From an uncultured Oscillospiraceae bacterium (GTDB taxonomy: Bacteria > Bacillota > Clostridia > Oscillospirales > Oscillospiraceae): a stretch of 37,488 nucleotides of DNA. The stretch's first letter is position 1. The number at the start of each line of letters is the position of its first letter. A program made the position numbers and the translations under genes. The notes beneath the pieces are model-generated. The model saw nothing but the letters and a program-made list of their open reading frames with translations, had not been told where the DNA came from and ran no database searches. The stretch lies in contig CANRIW010000019.1 of the NCBI GenBank assembly GCA_947630785.1, forward strand, positions 1 through 37,488, in the 5' to 3' direction. This document shows positions 8,714 to 18,386 of the stretch, one piece after another.

Positions 8714-10723
8714 TTGTCCAAGCGATTGGCACGCACACTGACCCCAAAAGTGGGTCTGTATTTTGTCGCCCTGCTGCTGATGGCCGCCGTCACCTTCTTC
8801 TGGCGGTGGGACGTGGCTCTGGTGGAGCTGATCCTGACGGCGGTCCTGGCCATCTGGACCATTTTCTCCGTCCGGCGGCAGCGGCTGGACGCGGGCAAAT
8901 ATCTGGAGGGTCTGCTGAGCAGTGTGGATCAGGCCGCCAGGGACGGGGCGCTCAACTGTCCCCTGCCCCTGGTGATGTTCCGGCCCGACACCGGCGAGGT
9001 GGTGTGGTCCAACGAGCGATTTTTGCGCATCGCCGGCGGGCCGGACACGGTGTTCGACACCGACCTTGCCCAGCTGGTGCCTGATTTCGACTCCCGGTGG
9101 CTGATGGAGGGCAAAAACGCCTGCCCCGACGAGATCGATCTGCGGAACCGCCGCTACCAGGTGTTCGGCGCGGTCACCCGTCCGGAGGGCAAAGGCGGAG
9201 ATTATCCCGTCGCCACCACCTACTGGCTGGACGTGACCGAGCTGGCCGACGAGCGGGACGTGTACCACGCCACCAAGCCGGTGGCCGCCATCCTCCTGCT
9301 GGACAATTATGAGGAGGTCATCAAAAGCCAGGCGGAAAACGTGCGCGCCTATATGCTCAACGAGATCAGCCAGCGCATCGCCGCTTGGACCGACGACGTG
9401 GGCGGGATGCTCTGCCAGATGGACCGGGACCGCTACCTGTTCCTGTTTGAGGAGCAGTATCTGGCCGGCTACAAGGCCAGGAAATTCTCCCTGCTGGACT
9501 CCATCCGGGAGGTGGAAAATTCCTCCGGCATCCCCGCCACCATGTCCATCGGCGTGGGCGTGGGCGGTGAGTCCCTGGGTGAGCTGTACCGGTTCGCCAA
9601 TCTGTCGGTGGAGATGGCCCTGTCCAGGGGCGGCGACCAGGCGGTCATCAAGACCAGCTCCGACTTTGAGTTCTACGGCGGCCGGGGCAAGGAGGCCGAA
9701 CGGCGCACCAAGGTGAAGAGCCGGGTGATGGCCTCAGCCATGGCCGAGCTGATGGCCGACGCCTCCTGCGTGCTGGTGATGGGCCATAAGGCCCCCGATA
9801 TGGATGCCGTGGGCGCCGCCGTGGGCGTGTGCGCCATCGCCCGGAGGAAGGGGGTCCCCCACTATATCCTCCAGCCAGACAATCCCTCCCCCGCCGACGA
9901 GCTCTACCGCCGTGTCGGGGAGATGGAGCAGTATCAGCACGTCCTGGTGGATCACGAGGAGGCCCTGGCCCTGCTGGGGCCCCAGGCCCTGCTGGTGGTG
10001 GTGGACACCAACCGCCCCGAGCAGGTCATGGACGAGGAACTGCTCCACGCCTGCTACCGGGTGGCGGTCATCGACCACCACCGGCGGGCGGCCACCTATA
10101 TCGAGGGCGCGGCCCTCAATTTCCATGAGCCCTACGCCTCTTCCGCCTGCGAACTGGTCAGCGAGCTCATCGGCAACCTGATGGAGCCCACCGACCTGAT
10201 CCCCGGCGAGGCCGAGGCCATGATGGCCGGCCTTATGCTGGACACCAAGAACTTCACCCTGCGCACCGGCGCCCGCACCTTCGAGGCGGCCGCCATGCTC
10301 CGCCGGGCCGGAGGCGACACCGCCCGGGTCCGCAAAATGTTCCAGACCAATCTGAACGACGCGGTGGAGAAGTACTCCATCATCCAGACCGCGAAAATGT
10401 ACCGGCCGGGGGTGGCCATCGCCGTGTCTGACCGGACCGTGGGCCGGGTCACCGCCTCTCAGGCCGCCGACGAGCTGCTGAATATCGCCGGCATCGGCTG
10501 CTCCTTCGTCATCTATCCCGACGGGGACCGTGTCGCGGTGTCCGCCCGGAGCATGGACGACACCAATGTCCAGGTCATCGTGGAGGCTTTGGGCGGCGGC
10601 GGCAACGCCGGGGCGGCCGGGGCACAGATCCCTGGCCGCACGGTGGAGGAAGTCCGCGGCGAGCTGACCGCGGTGCTGGACAGCTACTTCGCCAGGGACG
10701 AGACCGGCCCCGAGCAGGGCTGA
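8714..10723 (+). CDS. gdpP: GdpP-type cyclic-di-AMP phosphodiesterase (DHH-DHHA1)
   Basis: A 669-aa membrane enzyme that linearises the second messenger c-di-AMP. Order: two membrane helices (about 13-28 and 34-52), a PAS-like sensor (about 80-175), a degenerate GGDEF domain (about 190-315, with RDRYLFLF, SIGVGVG and SRGGDQAVIK), then the DHH domain with GHKAPDMDA (357-365), DTNR (431-434) and DHH (454-456), and DHHA1. Oddity: the DHHA1 GGGGH motif reads GGGGN here (Asn631, codon 10604-10606). The TTG at 8714 is chosen because AAGGAG (8700-8705) lies 8 nt upstream; upstream in-frame ATGs precede or overlap the promoter. The gdpP-rplI-dnaB order matches Firmicutes. Confidence 0.93.
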   Translation: MSKRLARTLTPKVGLYFVALLLMAAVTFFWRWDVALVELILTAVLAIWTIFSVRRQRLDAGKYLEGLLSSVDQAARDGALNCPLPLVMFRPDTGEVVWSNERFLRIAGGPDTVFDTDLAQLVPDFDSRWLMEGKNACPDEIDLRNRRYQVFGAVTRPEGKGGDYPVATTYWLDVTELADERDVYHATKPVAAILLLDNYEEVIKSQAENVRAYMLNEISQRIAAWTDDVGGMLCQMDRDRYLFLFEEQYLAGYKARKFSLLDSIREVENSSGIPATMSIGVGVGGESLGELYRFANLSVEMALSRGGDQAVIKTSSDFEFYGGRGKEAERRTKVKSRVMASAMAELMADASCVLVMGHKAPDMDAVGAAVGVCAIARRKGVPHYILQPDNPSPADELYRRVGEMEQYQHVLVDHEEALALLGPQALLVVVDTNRPEQVMDEELLHACYRVAVIDHHRRAATYIEGAALNFHEPYASSACELVSELIGNLMEPTDLIPGEAEAMMAGLMLDTKNFTLRTGARTFEAAAMLRRAGGDTARVRKMFQTNLNDAVEKYSIIQTAKMYRPGVAIAVSDRTVGRVTASQAADELLNIAGIGCSFVIYPDGDRVAVSARSMDDTNVQVIVEALGGGGNAGAAGAQIPGRTVEEVRGELTAVLDSYFARDETGPEQG

Positions 10724-10748
10724 GACACATATTTGGGAGGAAACTAAC

Positions 10749-11198
10749 ATGAAAGTGATCTTACAGCAGGACGTAAAGGGCCATGGCAAAAAAGGCCAGC
10801 TGGTAGAGGTGTCCGACGGGTATGGCCGGAACTTCCTTCTGCCCCGGAAGCTGGCGGTGGAGGCCACCGCCGAGAACCTGAACACCATGAAGATGCAGGA
10901 CAAGGCCAAGGCGGCAAGGCTGGCCGAGGAAAAGGCCCAGGCGCTGGCGCTGGTGGAGCAGCTGAAGAGCTGCCCGGTGAAGATCCCCGCCCGGGCCGGC
11001 CAGGGCGGCAAGCTGTTCGGCGCCGTCACCGCCAAGGAGATCAGCGAGGCGCTGAAGGCCCAGTACGGCCTGGATGTGAACAAGAGCCGCCTGGTGGTGG
11101 CCGAGCCCATCAAGTCCTTCGGCTCCTATGAGATCAAGTGCAAGCTGGGCAATGAGATCAGCGGTACGGTATACGTACTGGTGACCGAGGAGAAGTGA
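10749..11198 (+). CDS. rplI: 50S ribosomal protein L9
   Basis: 149 aa, the normal L9 length. The N-terminal domain begins MKVILQQDVKGHGKKGQLVEVSDGYGRNFLLPRKLA, the L9 signature that binds 23S rRNA at the base of the L1 stalk. A long charged connecting helix follows (about 40-75) and then the C-terminal domain ending TVYVLVTEEK. GGGAGG lies upstream of the ATG. It follows gdpP by 25 bp and touches the next gene, so it is an internal gene of the block. Confidence 0.98.
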   Translation: MKVILQQDVKGHGKKGQLVEVSDGYGRNFLLPRKLAVEATAENLNTMKMQDKAKAARLAEEKAQALALVEQLKSCPVKIPARAGQGGKLFGAVTAKEISEALKAQYGLDVNKSRLVVAEPIKSFGSYEIKCKLGNEISGTVYVLVTEEK

Positions 11199-11199
11199 T

Positions 11200-11568
11200 A
11201 TGTCCGGCTCCAAAAAGAAGAAGAAACAGCAGAGCCGGCCCCAGCCCCAGGCTCAGCCGCGGCCGCAGGCCGAAAAGCCGGTGAAGCAGGCGAAGAAGGC
11301 ACAGAAGGCCTGGCCGGAGCAGAAGCCCCGCCGGTATACCCCCAACCAGTCCAAGCGGGTCTCCGGCTGGCTGATGGTGCTGGGGGTGCTCATCGCCATC
11401 GTGGCCATCCAGATGAAGAGCGTCCCGGTGCTGCTCATCGCGGCGGCGGAGTGGTTCATCACCCTGTGCTTTTTCCTGTACTACTGGCGGTGCCCGGTGT
11501 GCGGCAAATCCCTGCCCAAGACGGGCAAGATCACCGAGTGCCCCCGGTGCCAGGCCAGGCTCGACTGA
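11200..11568 (+). CDS. Small membrane protein with C-terminal zinc ribbon
   Basis: 122 aa, family not recognised. The first 50 residues are a basic, Lys/Gln/Pro-rich tail (SKKKKKQQ, repeated QP and KQAKKAQKA). Two hydrophobic helices (about 54-70 and 73-92) form a hairpin, and CPVCGKSLPKTGKITECPRCQ gives a CxxC...CxxC zinc ribbon (about 97-118). Both ends should be cytoplasmic, with the basic tail able to touch RNA or DNA. It starts 2 bp after rplI with GAGGAG upstream and ends 26 bp before dnaB, so it is translated with them. A link to ribosomes or the replisome is inference from position only. Confidence 0.8.
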   Translation: MSGSKKKKKQQSRPQPQAQPRPQAEKPVKQAKKAQKAWPEQKPRRYTPNQSKRVSGWLMVLGVLIAIVAIQMKSVPVLLIAAAEWFITLCFFLYYWRCPVCGKSLPKTGKITECPRCQARLD

Positions 11569-11594
11569 TCTCTTGACAGAACGGAGGCGGTACC

Positions 11595-12962
11595 ATGCCG
11601 CTGGAGGAACTGAACGAACTGCAGATGCCCCACTCGGTGGAGGCGGAACAGGCGGTGCTGGGCTCTATGCTCATCGACGAGCGGTGCGTGCCCATGGTGA
11701 TCGAGGCCCTGCGCCCGGAGGACTTCTACCTCCGGCAGAACCGGGAGCTGTACTCGGTGCTCTTCACCATGTTCAACCAGTTCGAGGCCATCGACCCGGT
11801 GACTGTGCTGGACCGGATGAAGCAGGCCGGGGTGTACGACGAGAACACGTCGGTAAACTATGTGCGGCAGCTCATGGAGATCACTCCTACCGCCGCCAAT
11901 GTGATGGAGTACGTGCAGATCGTCTCCGACAAGTCCCTGCTCCGCCGCCTGGCGGACGCCTCCGATGAGGTGGCCGCCCTGGCCCGCTCCGAGGGGGATA
12001 CCGCCCCCCACATCCTGGAGCTGGCCGAGCAAAAGATCTATGAGATCCGCAAGGGGCGCTCCGCCCGGGGCATGGCCCATATCTCCACCGTGATGATGGA
12101 CGTGTGGGAGGCCATCCGCAAGCGCCAGGAGTCCGGCGAGGAATTCCCCGGCATCTCCAGCGGGTTCATCGACCTGGACCGCAGGCTGTCGGGGCTCAAC
12201 AACTCCGATCTCATCATCCTGGCCGCCCGGCCCGGCGTGGGCAAATCGGCCTTCGCGCTGAACATCGGCGTGGAGGCGGGCAAGCACTCGGGCAAGAGCG
12301 TGGCGGTGTTTTCCCTGGAGATGAGCCGGGAACAGCTGGGCATCCGCCTCATCTCCAGCGAATGCCTCATCGACAATAAAAAGCTCCAGACCGGCCGGCT
12401 CACCAGCGAGGACGAGTGGAACCGCGCCGCTATGGCGGTGGCCGCCCTCAGTCAGGCCAAAGTGTATATCGACGACGATTCCAAGGTGAACGTGTCCGAC
12501 ATCAGCGCCAAGTGCAAGCGCATTGACAATCTGGGGCTGGTCATCGTGGACTACCTCCAGCTCATGTCCTCCGCCGACGGCACTGTCCGCAGCAGCGACA
12601 GCCGGCAGAACATCGTGTCCGACATGTCCCGCTCCCTGAAGCTCATGGCCAAGGAGCTGAATGTGCCCGTCATCTGCCTGTCCCAGCTGTCCCGTGACAA
12701 TGAGAAACGGGCCCAGGGCCAGCGGCGGCCCATGCTGTCCGACCTGCGGGACTCGGGCGCCATCGAGCAGGACGCCGACATCGTGCTGTTCCTCTACCGG
12801 GACAGCTACTATGAGGAGAACACCGATAACCCCAATGTGGCCGAGTGCATCGTGGCCAAGAACCGCCACGGGGAGACGGGCACCATCCAGCTGGAGTGGC
12901 GGCCCGAGTTCACCCTGTTCCGCAACCTGGCCCTGAACTACGATGAATCCGAGGACTACTGA
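11595..12962 (+). CDS. dnaB: Replicative DNA helicase DnaB
   Basis: 455 aa, the full usual length. The hexameric 5'-3' helicase unwinds DNA ahead of the replisome. The N-terminal domain (about 10-110, MPHSVEAEQAVLGSML) binds primase; a linker leads to the RecA-like domain with Walker A ARPGVGKSA (about 211-219), FSLEMSREQL, Walker B VIVDYLQLM, and the RDSGAIEQDADIV and KNRHGETG motifs. CGGAGG precedes the ATG. The Bacillus orthologue is named dnaC. Its end overlaps tilS by 20 bp. No intein or insertion is present. Confidence 0.98.
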   Translation: MPLEELNELQMPHSVEAEQAVLGSMLIDERCVPMVIEALRPEDFYLRQNRELYSVLFTMFNQFEAIDPVTVLDRMKQAGVYDENTSVNYVRQLMEITPTAANVMEYVQIVSDKSLLRRLADASDEVAALARSEGDTAPHILELAEQKIYEIRKGRSARGMAHISTVMMDVWEAIRKRQESGEEFPGISSGFIDLDRRLSGLNNSDLIILAARPGVGKSAFALNIGVEAGKHSGKSVAVFSLEMSREQLGIRLISSECLIDNKKLQTGRLTSEDEWNRAAMAVAALSQAKVYIDDDSKVNVSDISAKCKRIDNLGLVIVDYLQLMSSADGTVRSSDSRQNIVSDMSRSLKLMAKELNVPVICLSQLSRDNEKRAQGQRRPMLSDLRDSGAIEQDADIVLFLYRDSYYEENTDNPNVAECIVAKNRHGETGTIQLEWRPEFTLFRNLALNYDESEDY

Positions 12963-14337
12963 CCGCTTCCGCTTCGAGCTGATCCCGGAGGGCTCCACGG
13001 TGCTCTGCGCCGTCTCCGGCGGGGCGGACTCGGTGTATCTGCTGGACCGGCTGAACTGCTGGAGGCTGGCCCGCCCTTTCACGCTGTACACCGCCCATTT
13101 CAACCACCGCCTGCGGGGGGAGGAGTCCGACCGGGACGAGCGGTTCGTCCGGGACTTCGTGAAAGGCCGCTGCGGGGCCCAGCGGGTGACGTATTCCGAC
13201 GGCACGGAGCGCCTGCTGCCGCCGGTGGAGCTGATCGTGGGCCGCGGAGACGTGGCGGCGGAGGCAAAGCGCCGGGGGCTCGGCCTGGAGGAGGCCGCGC
13301 GGGAGATGCGGTACGCCTTCCTTTACGGGACGGCGGAACAGCTGGGCGGGGCCCTCATCGCCACCGCCCACACCGCCGACGACAACGCCGAGACCCTGCT
13401 GCTCCATCTGCTCCGGGGCTCCGGCCTCCGGGGGCTGACCGGCATCCGGCCCAAACGCGGCTGCCTGATCCGGCCCATGCTGGAGGTCACCCGGGCGGAG
13501 GTAGAGGAGCATCTGCGTATCTATGGCCTGCCCCACGTGGAGGACAGCTCCAACGCCTCCGACGACTATCTGCGCAACCGCCTCCGGCACCGGGCGATCC
13601 CCGTCCTGGAGGAGCTGGCCCCCGGCTTTGTGGAACGCAGCCGGGACACTCTGCGCTTCTTGCGGGAGGACGAGGAATACCTCTCCGCCCGGGCGGAAGC
13701 GCTGGCCGGGCAGGCGATCCCCCGGGGAGAGGCGCTGGTCCTCCCCGCCGCCCTGCTGGCGGAGGCCCCCCCGCCCCTGGCGGCGCGGGCCGTCCGTACA
13801 CTGCTGGCCCGCCTCCGGGGCGGGGACACCGATCTCTCCGCCGCCCACCTGGAGAGCGCCGCCGCCCTGTGCCGGGGGAACGATCCCTCGGCGCGGATCC
13901 ACCTGCCCGGAGGGCTCACCGTCCGGAGGGAATACGATCTGCTGGTATTGGAGCCTGACAGGGAAAATCCCCTGCCCTCTCCCCTGCCCCTTATGCCTGG
14001 AAACAACCGCTGGGGAGACTGGACGATCCTCTGTGAAAAGGCCGTCTGCCCCGCCAAGGCCTACGCGGACCCCAACGAGTTCTGGCTGCGGCCGGGGGAT
14101 TACCTGATCCGCTCTCGGAAAACCGGGGACGCGCTGACCCTGGGCCCCCGGCCACGGCGGACCCTCAAGCGGCTGTTCATCGACAAGAAGGTGCCGGCCG
14201 TGGGGCGGGACTTCGTACCCGTCATCGACGGGGAGGGCCTTGCCGCCGCCGCGGGAGGCATCGGGCCGGACCGATCGTTTTTGGCTGTACCGGGCGGAGA
14301 CGCCCTTCATATCATCCTAACGAGAGAGGGAGAATGA
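12943..14337 (+). CDS. tilS: tRNA(Ile)-lysidine synthase TilS
   Basis: 464 aa. TilS attaches lysine to C34 of tRNA-Ile(CAU), changing its codon from AUG to AUA and its charging from Met to Ile. The PP-loop AVSGGADS (residues 23-30) binds ATP; HFNHRLRGEESDRDE and the TAHTADDNAETLLLHLLRGSG segment are classic N-type ATP pyrophosphatase blocks. The C-terminal domain ends with RPGD...GPRPRRTLKRLFIDKKVP, the TilS tRNA-binding part. The ATG at 12943 lies inside dnaB with no clear ribosome site, pointing to coupled translation. Its stop overlaps the region of the hpt start. Confidence 0.96.
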   Translation: MNPRTTDRFRFELIPEGSTVLCAVSGGADSVYLLDRLNCWRLARPFTLYTAHFNHRLRGEESDRDERFVRDFVKGRCGAQRVTYSDGTERLLPPVELIVGRGDVAAEAKRRGLGLEEAAREMRYAFLYGTAEQLGGALIATAHTADDNAETLLLHLLRGSGLRGLTGIRPKRGCLIRPMLEVTRAEVEEHLRIYGLPHVEDSSNASDDYLRNRLRHRAIPVLEELAPGFVERSRDTLRFLREDEEYLSARAEALAGQAIPRGEALVLPAALLAEAPPPLAARAVRTLLARLRGGDTDLSAAHLESAAALCRGNDPSARIHLPGGLTVRREYDLLVLEPDRENPLPSPLPLMPGNNRWGDWTILCEKAVCPAKAYADPNEFWLRPGDYLIRSRKTGDALTLGPRPRRTLKRLFIDKKVPAVGRDFVPVIDGEGLAAAAGGIGPDRSFLAVPGGDALHIILTREGE

Positions 14338-14339
14338 AC

Positions 14340-14879
14340 ATGCATCAGGACGTGGAAAAGATCCTCTACACCGAGGAGGAACTGAAAAACCGGGTGAAGG
14401 AGCTGGGCGCTCAGATCACCGCCGACTACCGGGGAAAGGCCCCGGTGCTGGCCTCGGTCCTGCGGGGCTCCTACATCTTCATGGCCGATCTGACCCGCGC
14501 CATCGCTCTGCCTATCTCGGTGGATTTCATGGCGGTGTCCTCCTACGGCTCCGGCACCGTGTCCTCCGGCCAGGTGGAGATCAAAAAGGACCTGTCCGAC
14601 TCCATCGAGGGCAAGGATCTGCTCATCGTGGAGGACATCCTGGACAGCGGCAACACCCTCTACTATCTGCTGGACGTGCTGCGGGCCCGGAAGCCCGCCT
14701 CCATCCGCATCTGCACCCTGATGGACAAGCCCGCCCGGCGGCAGAAACCCATCCACGCCGACTATGTGGGCTTCTCCATCCCCGACGCCTTTATCGTGGG
14801 CTACGGGCTGGACTACGACGAGAAATACCGCAACCTGCCCTATGTGGGCGTGCTGAAGCCGTCGGTATACGGCGGCTGA
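14340..14879 (+). CDS. hpt: Hypoxanthine(-guanine) phosphoribosyltransferase
   Basis: About 179 aa. It converts hypoxanthine or guanine plus PRPP to IMP or GMP in purine salvage. The PRPP loop [14 protein letters not shown] is present, with [11 protein letters not shown] near the N-terminus and [30 protein letters not shown], the family's C-terminal base-binding block. An ATG at 14334 overlaps the tilS stop and is also in frame, but GAGGG at 14326-14330 is only 3 nt from it and 9 nt from the ATG at 14340, so 14340 is preferred. The tilS-hpt-ftsH order is conserved in Firmicutes, where Hpt and FtsH genes are often cotranscribed. Confidence 0.95.
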   Translation: MHQDVEKILYTEEELKNRVKELGAQITADYRGKAPVLASVLRGSYIFMADLTRAIALPISVDFMAVSSYGSGTVSSGQVEIKKDLSDSIEGKDLLIVEDILDSGNTLYYLLDVLRARKPASIRICTLMDKPARRQKPIHADYVGFSIPDAFIVGYGLDYDEKYRNLPYVGVLKPSVYGG

Positions 14880-14910
14880 CATCCCCATCCCATCAAAGGA
14901 GCGCTTTGCT

Positions 14911-16770
14911 TTGAAAGAGACCAGACGAATCAATCCGCTGCTCCCCCTGCTGCTGGTGGCCCTGCTGGCCTATCTGTTCCTGTCCTTCTCCCAGTGGGGG
15001 AGCCAGGACATGGTCCCCTACTCTCAGGTGCAGGAGCTGTTCCGCGCCGAGCAGGTGGAGCGGTTCACCGTCAGCGGGAGCGGGACTCTGTCCCTCACTC
15101 TGAAAACCGGCGCCGTGGTCCGCCATAAGCTGGCCGATGTGGAGGGATTCCGCCAGGACCTGGGGGAACTGTATGAGGCCCAGCGGGAGGCGGGCATCCT
15201 TACCGGGTACGACTTTCAGAGGCCCTTTGAGCTTCCCCTGTGGCTGGTGGTGCTCATCCCGGTGCTGGCCGCGGCGGTGATGGTACTGGTCATCTGGTCC
15301 GTTCTGGCCTCCCGGCAACAGAGCGCTCAGGGGGGCCCGCCCGGGATGGCCAGGTTCAGCCACGCCCGCACCGTGGAGGGCGCCCAGGGCACCGTCACCT
15401 TTGCCGACGTGGCCGGCGCCCAGGAGGAGAAGGCCGAACTCCAGGAGATCGTGGACTTTTTGAAGGACCCGGACAAGTTCATCCGCCTGGGGGCCCGCAT
15501 CCCAAAAGGGGTGCTGCTGGTGGGCCCTCCGGGCACCGGCAAGACGCTGCTGGCGAGGGCGGTGGCCGGCGAGGCGGGGGTCAAATTCCTGTCCATCTCC
15601 GGCTCCGACTTCGTGGAGCTGTACGTGGGCGTGGGCGCCAGCCGCGTCCGGGACCTGTTCGATCAGGCCAAAAAGGAGTCCCCCGCCATCGTGTTCATCG
15701 ACGAGATCGACGCCGTGGGCCGCCAGAGAGGGGCCGGCCTGGGCGGCGGCCACGATGAACGGGAACAGACCCTGAACCAGCTGCTGGTGGAGATGGACGG
15801 CTTCGCCGCCAACGAGGGGGTCATCGTGCTGGCCGCCACCAACCGGCAGGACATCCTGGACCCCGCCCTGCTCCGCCCCGGCCGGTTCGACCGGCAGGTG
15901 TACGTGGGCCGGCCCGATATGCAGGGCCGGGAGGACATCCTGAAGGTCCACACCCGGAACAAGCCCCTGGCGGAGGACGTGGACTTGCGCGAGATCGCGA
16001 GGGAGACCACCGGATTCACCGGGGCCGACCTGGAAAATCTGATGAACGAGGCGGCCCTGCTGGCCGCCCGGAAGGACCGGCCCTATATCACCCTGGCCGA
16101 CGTGCAGGAGTCGGTGATCAAGGTCATCGCCGGGCCGGAGAAAAAGAGCCGGACCCAGATCGCCGAGGACAGGCGCATCACCGCCTATCACGAGGCCGGC
16201 CACGCCGTGGTGAGCCACGCCCTGCCCACCCAGGACCCGGTGCAGCAAATCACCATCGTGCCCCGTGGCCAGGCCCTGGGCATGACGGTCAACCGGCCCC
16301 AGGAGGACCGGGACCACGTGACGAAGCAGCGGCTGACCGAGACCTTGTCCACCCTGCTGGGCGGCCGGGCCGCCGAGGAGCTCGTGCTGGGCTTCGTGTG
16401 TACCGGCGCGGTCAGCGACCTCCAGCGGGCCACCCAGATCGCCCGGGACATGGTGACCAAGTACGGCATGAGCGACAAGCTGGGGGCGGTCACCTTTGAG
16501 ACCGGCCACGACGAGGTGTTCCTGGGCCGGTCCATGGCCCAGGCCAAGCCCTACTCCGAGCAGACCGCCGCCCTCATCGACCAGGAGGTCAAGGCCCTGC
16601 TGGATGACGCGTATGAGAAATGCAGGGACATTCTGCGGCGGGACCGGGACAAGCTGGAGACGGTGGCCGGCTTCCTGCTGGAGCATGAGACCATGGACGC
16701 CGGACAGTTCCAGGCGGTCTACGACAGCCCGGCGGCGCCAGAGCAGGCCGGCATGGAGGATGAGGATTGA
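14911..16770 (+). CDS. ftsH: ATP-dependent zinc metalloprotease FtsH
   Basis: 619 aa, a membrane AAA+ protease that degrades damaged membrane proteins and regulators. Two membrane helices (about 8-26 and 109-132) flank a short extracytoplasmic domain. The AAA domain has Walker A GPPGTGKT (205-212), Walker [12 protein letters not shown] (about 260-270) with RQRG, and arginine fingers in LRPGRFDR. The protease domain has HEAGH (427-431) and the third zinc ligand Asp503 in SDLQRAT. Start is TTG at 14911 with AAAGGAG 9 nt upstream; no better ATG is available because the first helix follows at once. The stop overlaps the lepB start by one base (TGATG). Confidence 0.97.
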   Translation: MKETRRINPLLPLLLVALLAYLFLSFSQWGSQDMVPYSQVQELFRAEQVERFTVSGSGTLSLTLKTGAVVRHKLADVEGFRQDLGELYEAQREAGILTGYDFQRPFELPLWLVVLIPVLAAAVMVLVIWSVLASRQQSAQGGPPGMARFSHARTVEGAQGTVTFADVAGAQEEKAELQEIVDFLKDPDKFIRLGARIPKGVLLVGPPGTGKTLLARAVAGEAGVKFLSISGSDFVELYVGVGASRVRDLFDQAKKESPAIVFIDEIDAVGRQRGAGLGGGHDEREQTLNQLLVEMDGFAANEGVIVLAATNRQDILDPALLRPGRFDRQVYVGRPDMQGREDILKVHTRNKPLAEDVDLREIARETTGFTGADLENLMNEAALLAARKDRPYITLADVQESVIKVIAGPEKKSRTQIAEDRRITAYHEAGHAVVSHALPTQDPVQQITIVPRGQALGMTVNRPQEDRDHVTKQRLTETLSTLLGGRAAEELVLGFVCTGAVSDLQRATQIARDMVTKYGMSDKLGAVTFETGHDEVFLGRSMAQAKPYSEQTAALIDQEVKALLDDAYEKCRDILRRDRDKLETVAGFLLEHETMDAGQFQAVYDSPAAPEQAGMEDED

Positions 16771-17447
16771 TGGATCAGAAGCACGAAGACCGCCGGGAAG
16801 AGAACCCGGAGCCGCTGCTGAAAAAGCTGTTGGCCAGGGAACCCTCTCCGCCGGCGGAAGATGCGGAGGCGGGACCGGAGGAGGCCGCCGGCCAGCCCGG
16901 CGCGGAGGCCCGCAAGGCCGCCACTCCCGGCAGAGAGCTGTACTCCAACGTGCGCTTCCTGGCCACGATGATGGCCACCCTCATCCTGGTGTTCACCTTT
17001 GTGGCCCGGATCGTGGTGATCAGCGGTCCCTCCATGGAGGATACCCTCCACGGCAGGGACGTAGTTCTGGTGTGGACCCTCGGCTATACCCCGAAACAGG
17101 GAGACGTGGTGGTCGTCACCCAAAAATCTTTTCAGGAGGACTCCATCATCAAGCGGGTCATCGCCACGGGGGGGCAGACGGTGGACATCGACTATGACAC
17201 CGGCACCGTCTATGTGGACGGCGAAGCCCTGGAGGAGAACTATATCAAGGAGCGGATGCTTCTCCCCGGCTACGGAGAGGGCCTCAACCACGTCACCGTG
17301 CCGGAGGGCTGCTGCTTCGTCATGGGGGACAACCGGAACAACTCCGCCGACAGCCGCCACCCCAACATCGGCATCATCGACGACCGGTGCGTCATCGGGC
17401 GGAGCATGTGTGTGCTCTTTCCTGTGGGGCACATCAAGGGACTGTAG
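16770..17447 (+). CDS. lepB: Type I signal peptidase (S26)
   Basis: 225 aa. It removes signal peptides from secreted preproteins on the outer face of the membrane. A long charged cytoplasmic tail (about 1-58) is followed by one membrane helix (about 62-84), then the catalytic Ser88 in SGPSMEDTL, Lys128 in DSIIKRV, and the GDNRNNSADSR box. The N-terminal tail, rich in Glu/Pro/Ala, is longer than in most single-span Gram-positive SipS enzymes. The ATG at 16770 (GGAGGA 9 nt upstream) is preferred over an in-frame TTG three bases earlier. The downstream gene starts after 12 bp. Confidence 0.95.
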   Translation: MDQKHEDRREENPEPLLKKLLAREPSPPAEDAEAGPEEAAGQPGAEARKAATPGRELYSNVRFLATMMATLILVFTFVARIVVISGPSMEDTLHGRDVVLVWTLGYTPKQGDVVVVTQKSFQEDSIIKRVIATGGQTVDIDYDTGTVYVDGEALEENYIKERMLLPGYGEGLNHVTVPEGCCFVMGDNRNNSADSRHPNIGIIDDRCVIGRSMCVLFPVGHIKGL

Positions 17448-17459
17448 GGGGGCGGCGGC

Positions 17460-18386
17460 GTGAAAATCAATGCGTTTTTGAGTCGTTTCCCCCGCCGGAC
17501 CTCCTGGCTTGCCTGCGCTCTGGGAGGCGCCGTCCTGGCCTCGCTGCTGCGGGTGCTCCAGCGGGCCACCGCTGTCGAAGGACCTCTGGACCTGGTCGTC
17601 CCTTTCGCCCCCGCCACCGTGGCGCTGGTGTGCGCGCTTGCCATCATCGGGGCGGCGCTGCTGATCCTGGCGGTCACCCAGCCCATCAACAAGCGCCCCT
17701 GGGCCAAGGGACAGGCCCACCGCTGGGACCTGGTCTTTCTGGACCGGAAAGATAAGCTGTATCCCACCCTGCTGATCGCGGCGGGTTTTCTGGCCCTGGC
17801 CGCGGCTCCGGTGCTGTTCGTCAAAGGGGCGGGCCAGCTGAAGCTGTGGCTGGATCTGGTAGGTCTGAGCAGCCGGCCCAGTGACAACGGTCTTCTGGCT
17901 CTGCTCACCGCCGCCGCCGCCCTGCTGGCCTTCTTCGGCCTGCAGCAGATGGCCCGGGAGAGTTTCCGTCCCGGTCAGAGGGGACACGGGGGATTCTCTG
18001 CGTCCCTGCCCGCGGTGACCGGATGTCTGTGGCTGATGGAGGCATTCCGGGCCCACGCCTCCGACCCGGTGCTGTGGGACTATGCCCCACAGCTTTTGGC
18101 CATCACAGTGGGGATGCTGTTCTATCTGGACTGCGCCGGCATGACCACCGGCGCCGCAAGGCCCCGCCGTCTGCTGTGGCTGGCGGGGGCCACCATCGTG
18201 CTCTCCGCCCTGTCCGCGATAGGCTGCCGGGAGATCAGCGATCTGCTCCTGCTGGGCACGCAGACCCTCACCGCGGCGGCTGCCCTGTGGCGTCTCCCTC
18301 CAAATCTGGAGGATCCGCCGGTGGTGGGCGAGCCCTACGAACCCATGCAAGAACCACTCCAAGAGGAGGAATCCACCCATGAATAA
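17460..18386 (+). CDS. Polytopic membrane protein of unknown function
   Basis: 308 aa, family not recognised. At least six hydrophobic segments can be seen, around 17-30, 46-72, 100-122, 142-158, 210-228 and 240-270, separated by short basic loops. The last 30 residues are acidic and polar (LQEEESTHE end). It starts at a GTG 12 bp after lepB with a G-rich but poor ribosome site, and overlaps metG by 8 bp, so it is made together with both. No transporter or enzyme motif is visible. Confidence 0.75.
   Translation: MKINAFLSRFPRRTSWLACALGGAVLASLLRVLQRATAVEGPLDLVVPFAPATVALVCALAIIGAALLILAVTQPINKRPWAKGQAHRWDLVFLDRKDKLYPTLLIAAGFLALAAAPVLFVKGAGQLKLWLDLVGLSSRPSDNGLLALLTAAAALLAFFGLQQMARESFRPGQRGHGGFSASLPAVTGCLWLMEAFRAHASDPVLWDYAPQLLAITVGMLFYLDCAGMTTGAARPRRLLWLAGATIVLSALSAIGCREISDLLLLGTQTLTAAAALWRLPPNLEDPPVVGEPYEPMQEPLQEEESTHE

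Noticed and set aside
11573-11601. TTGACA at 11573-11578 as a promoter for dnaB
   Set aside because: The 17-bp-spaced position reads TGCCGC and falls inside the dnaB start; no -10 is present.
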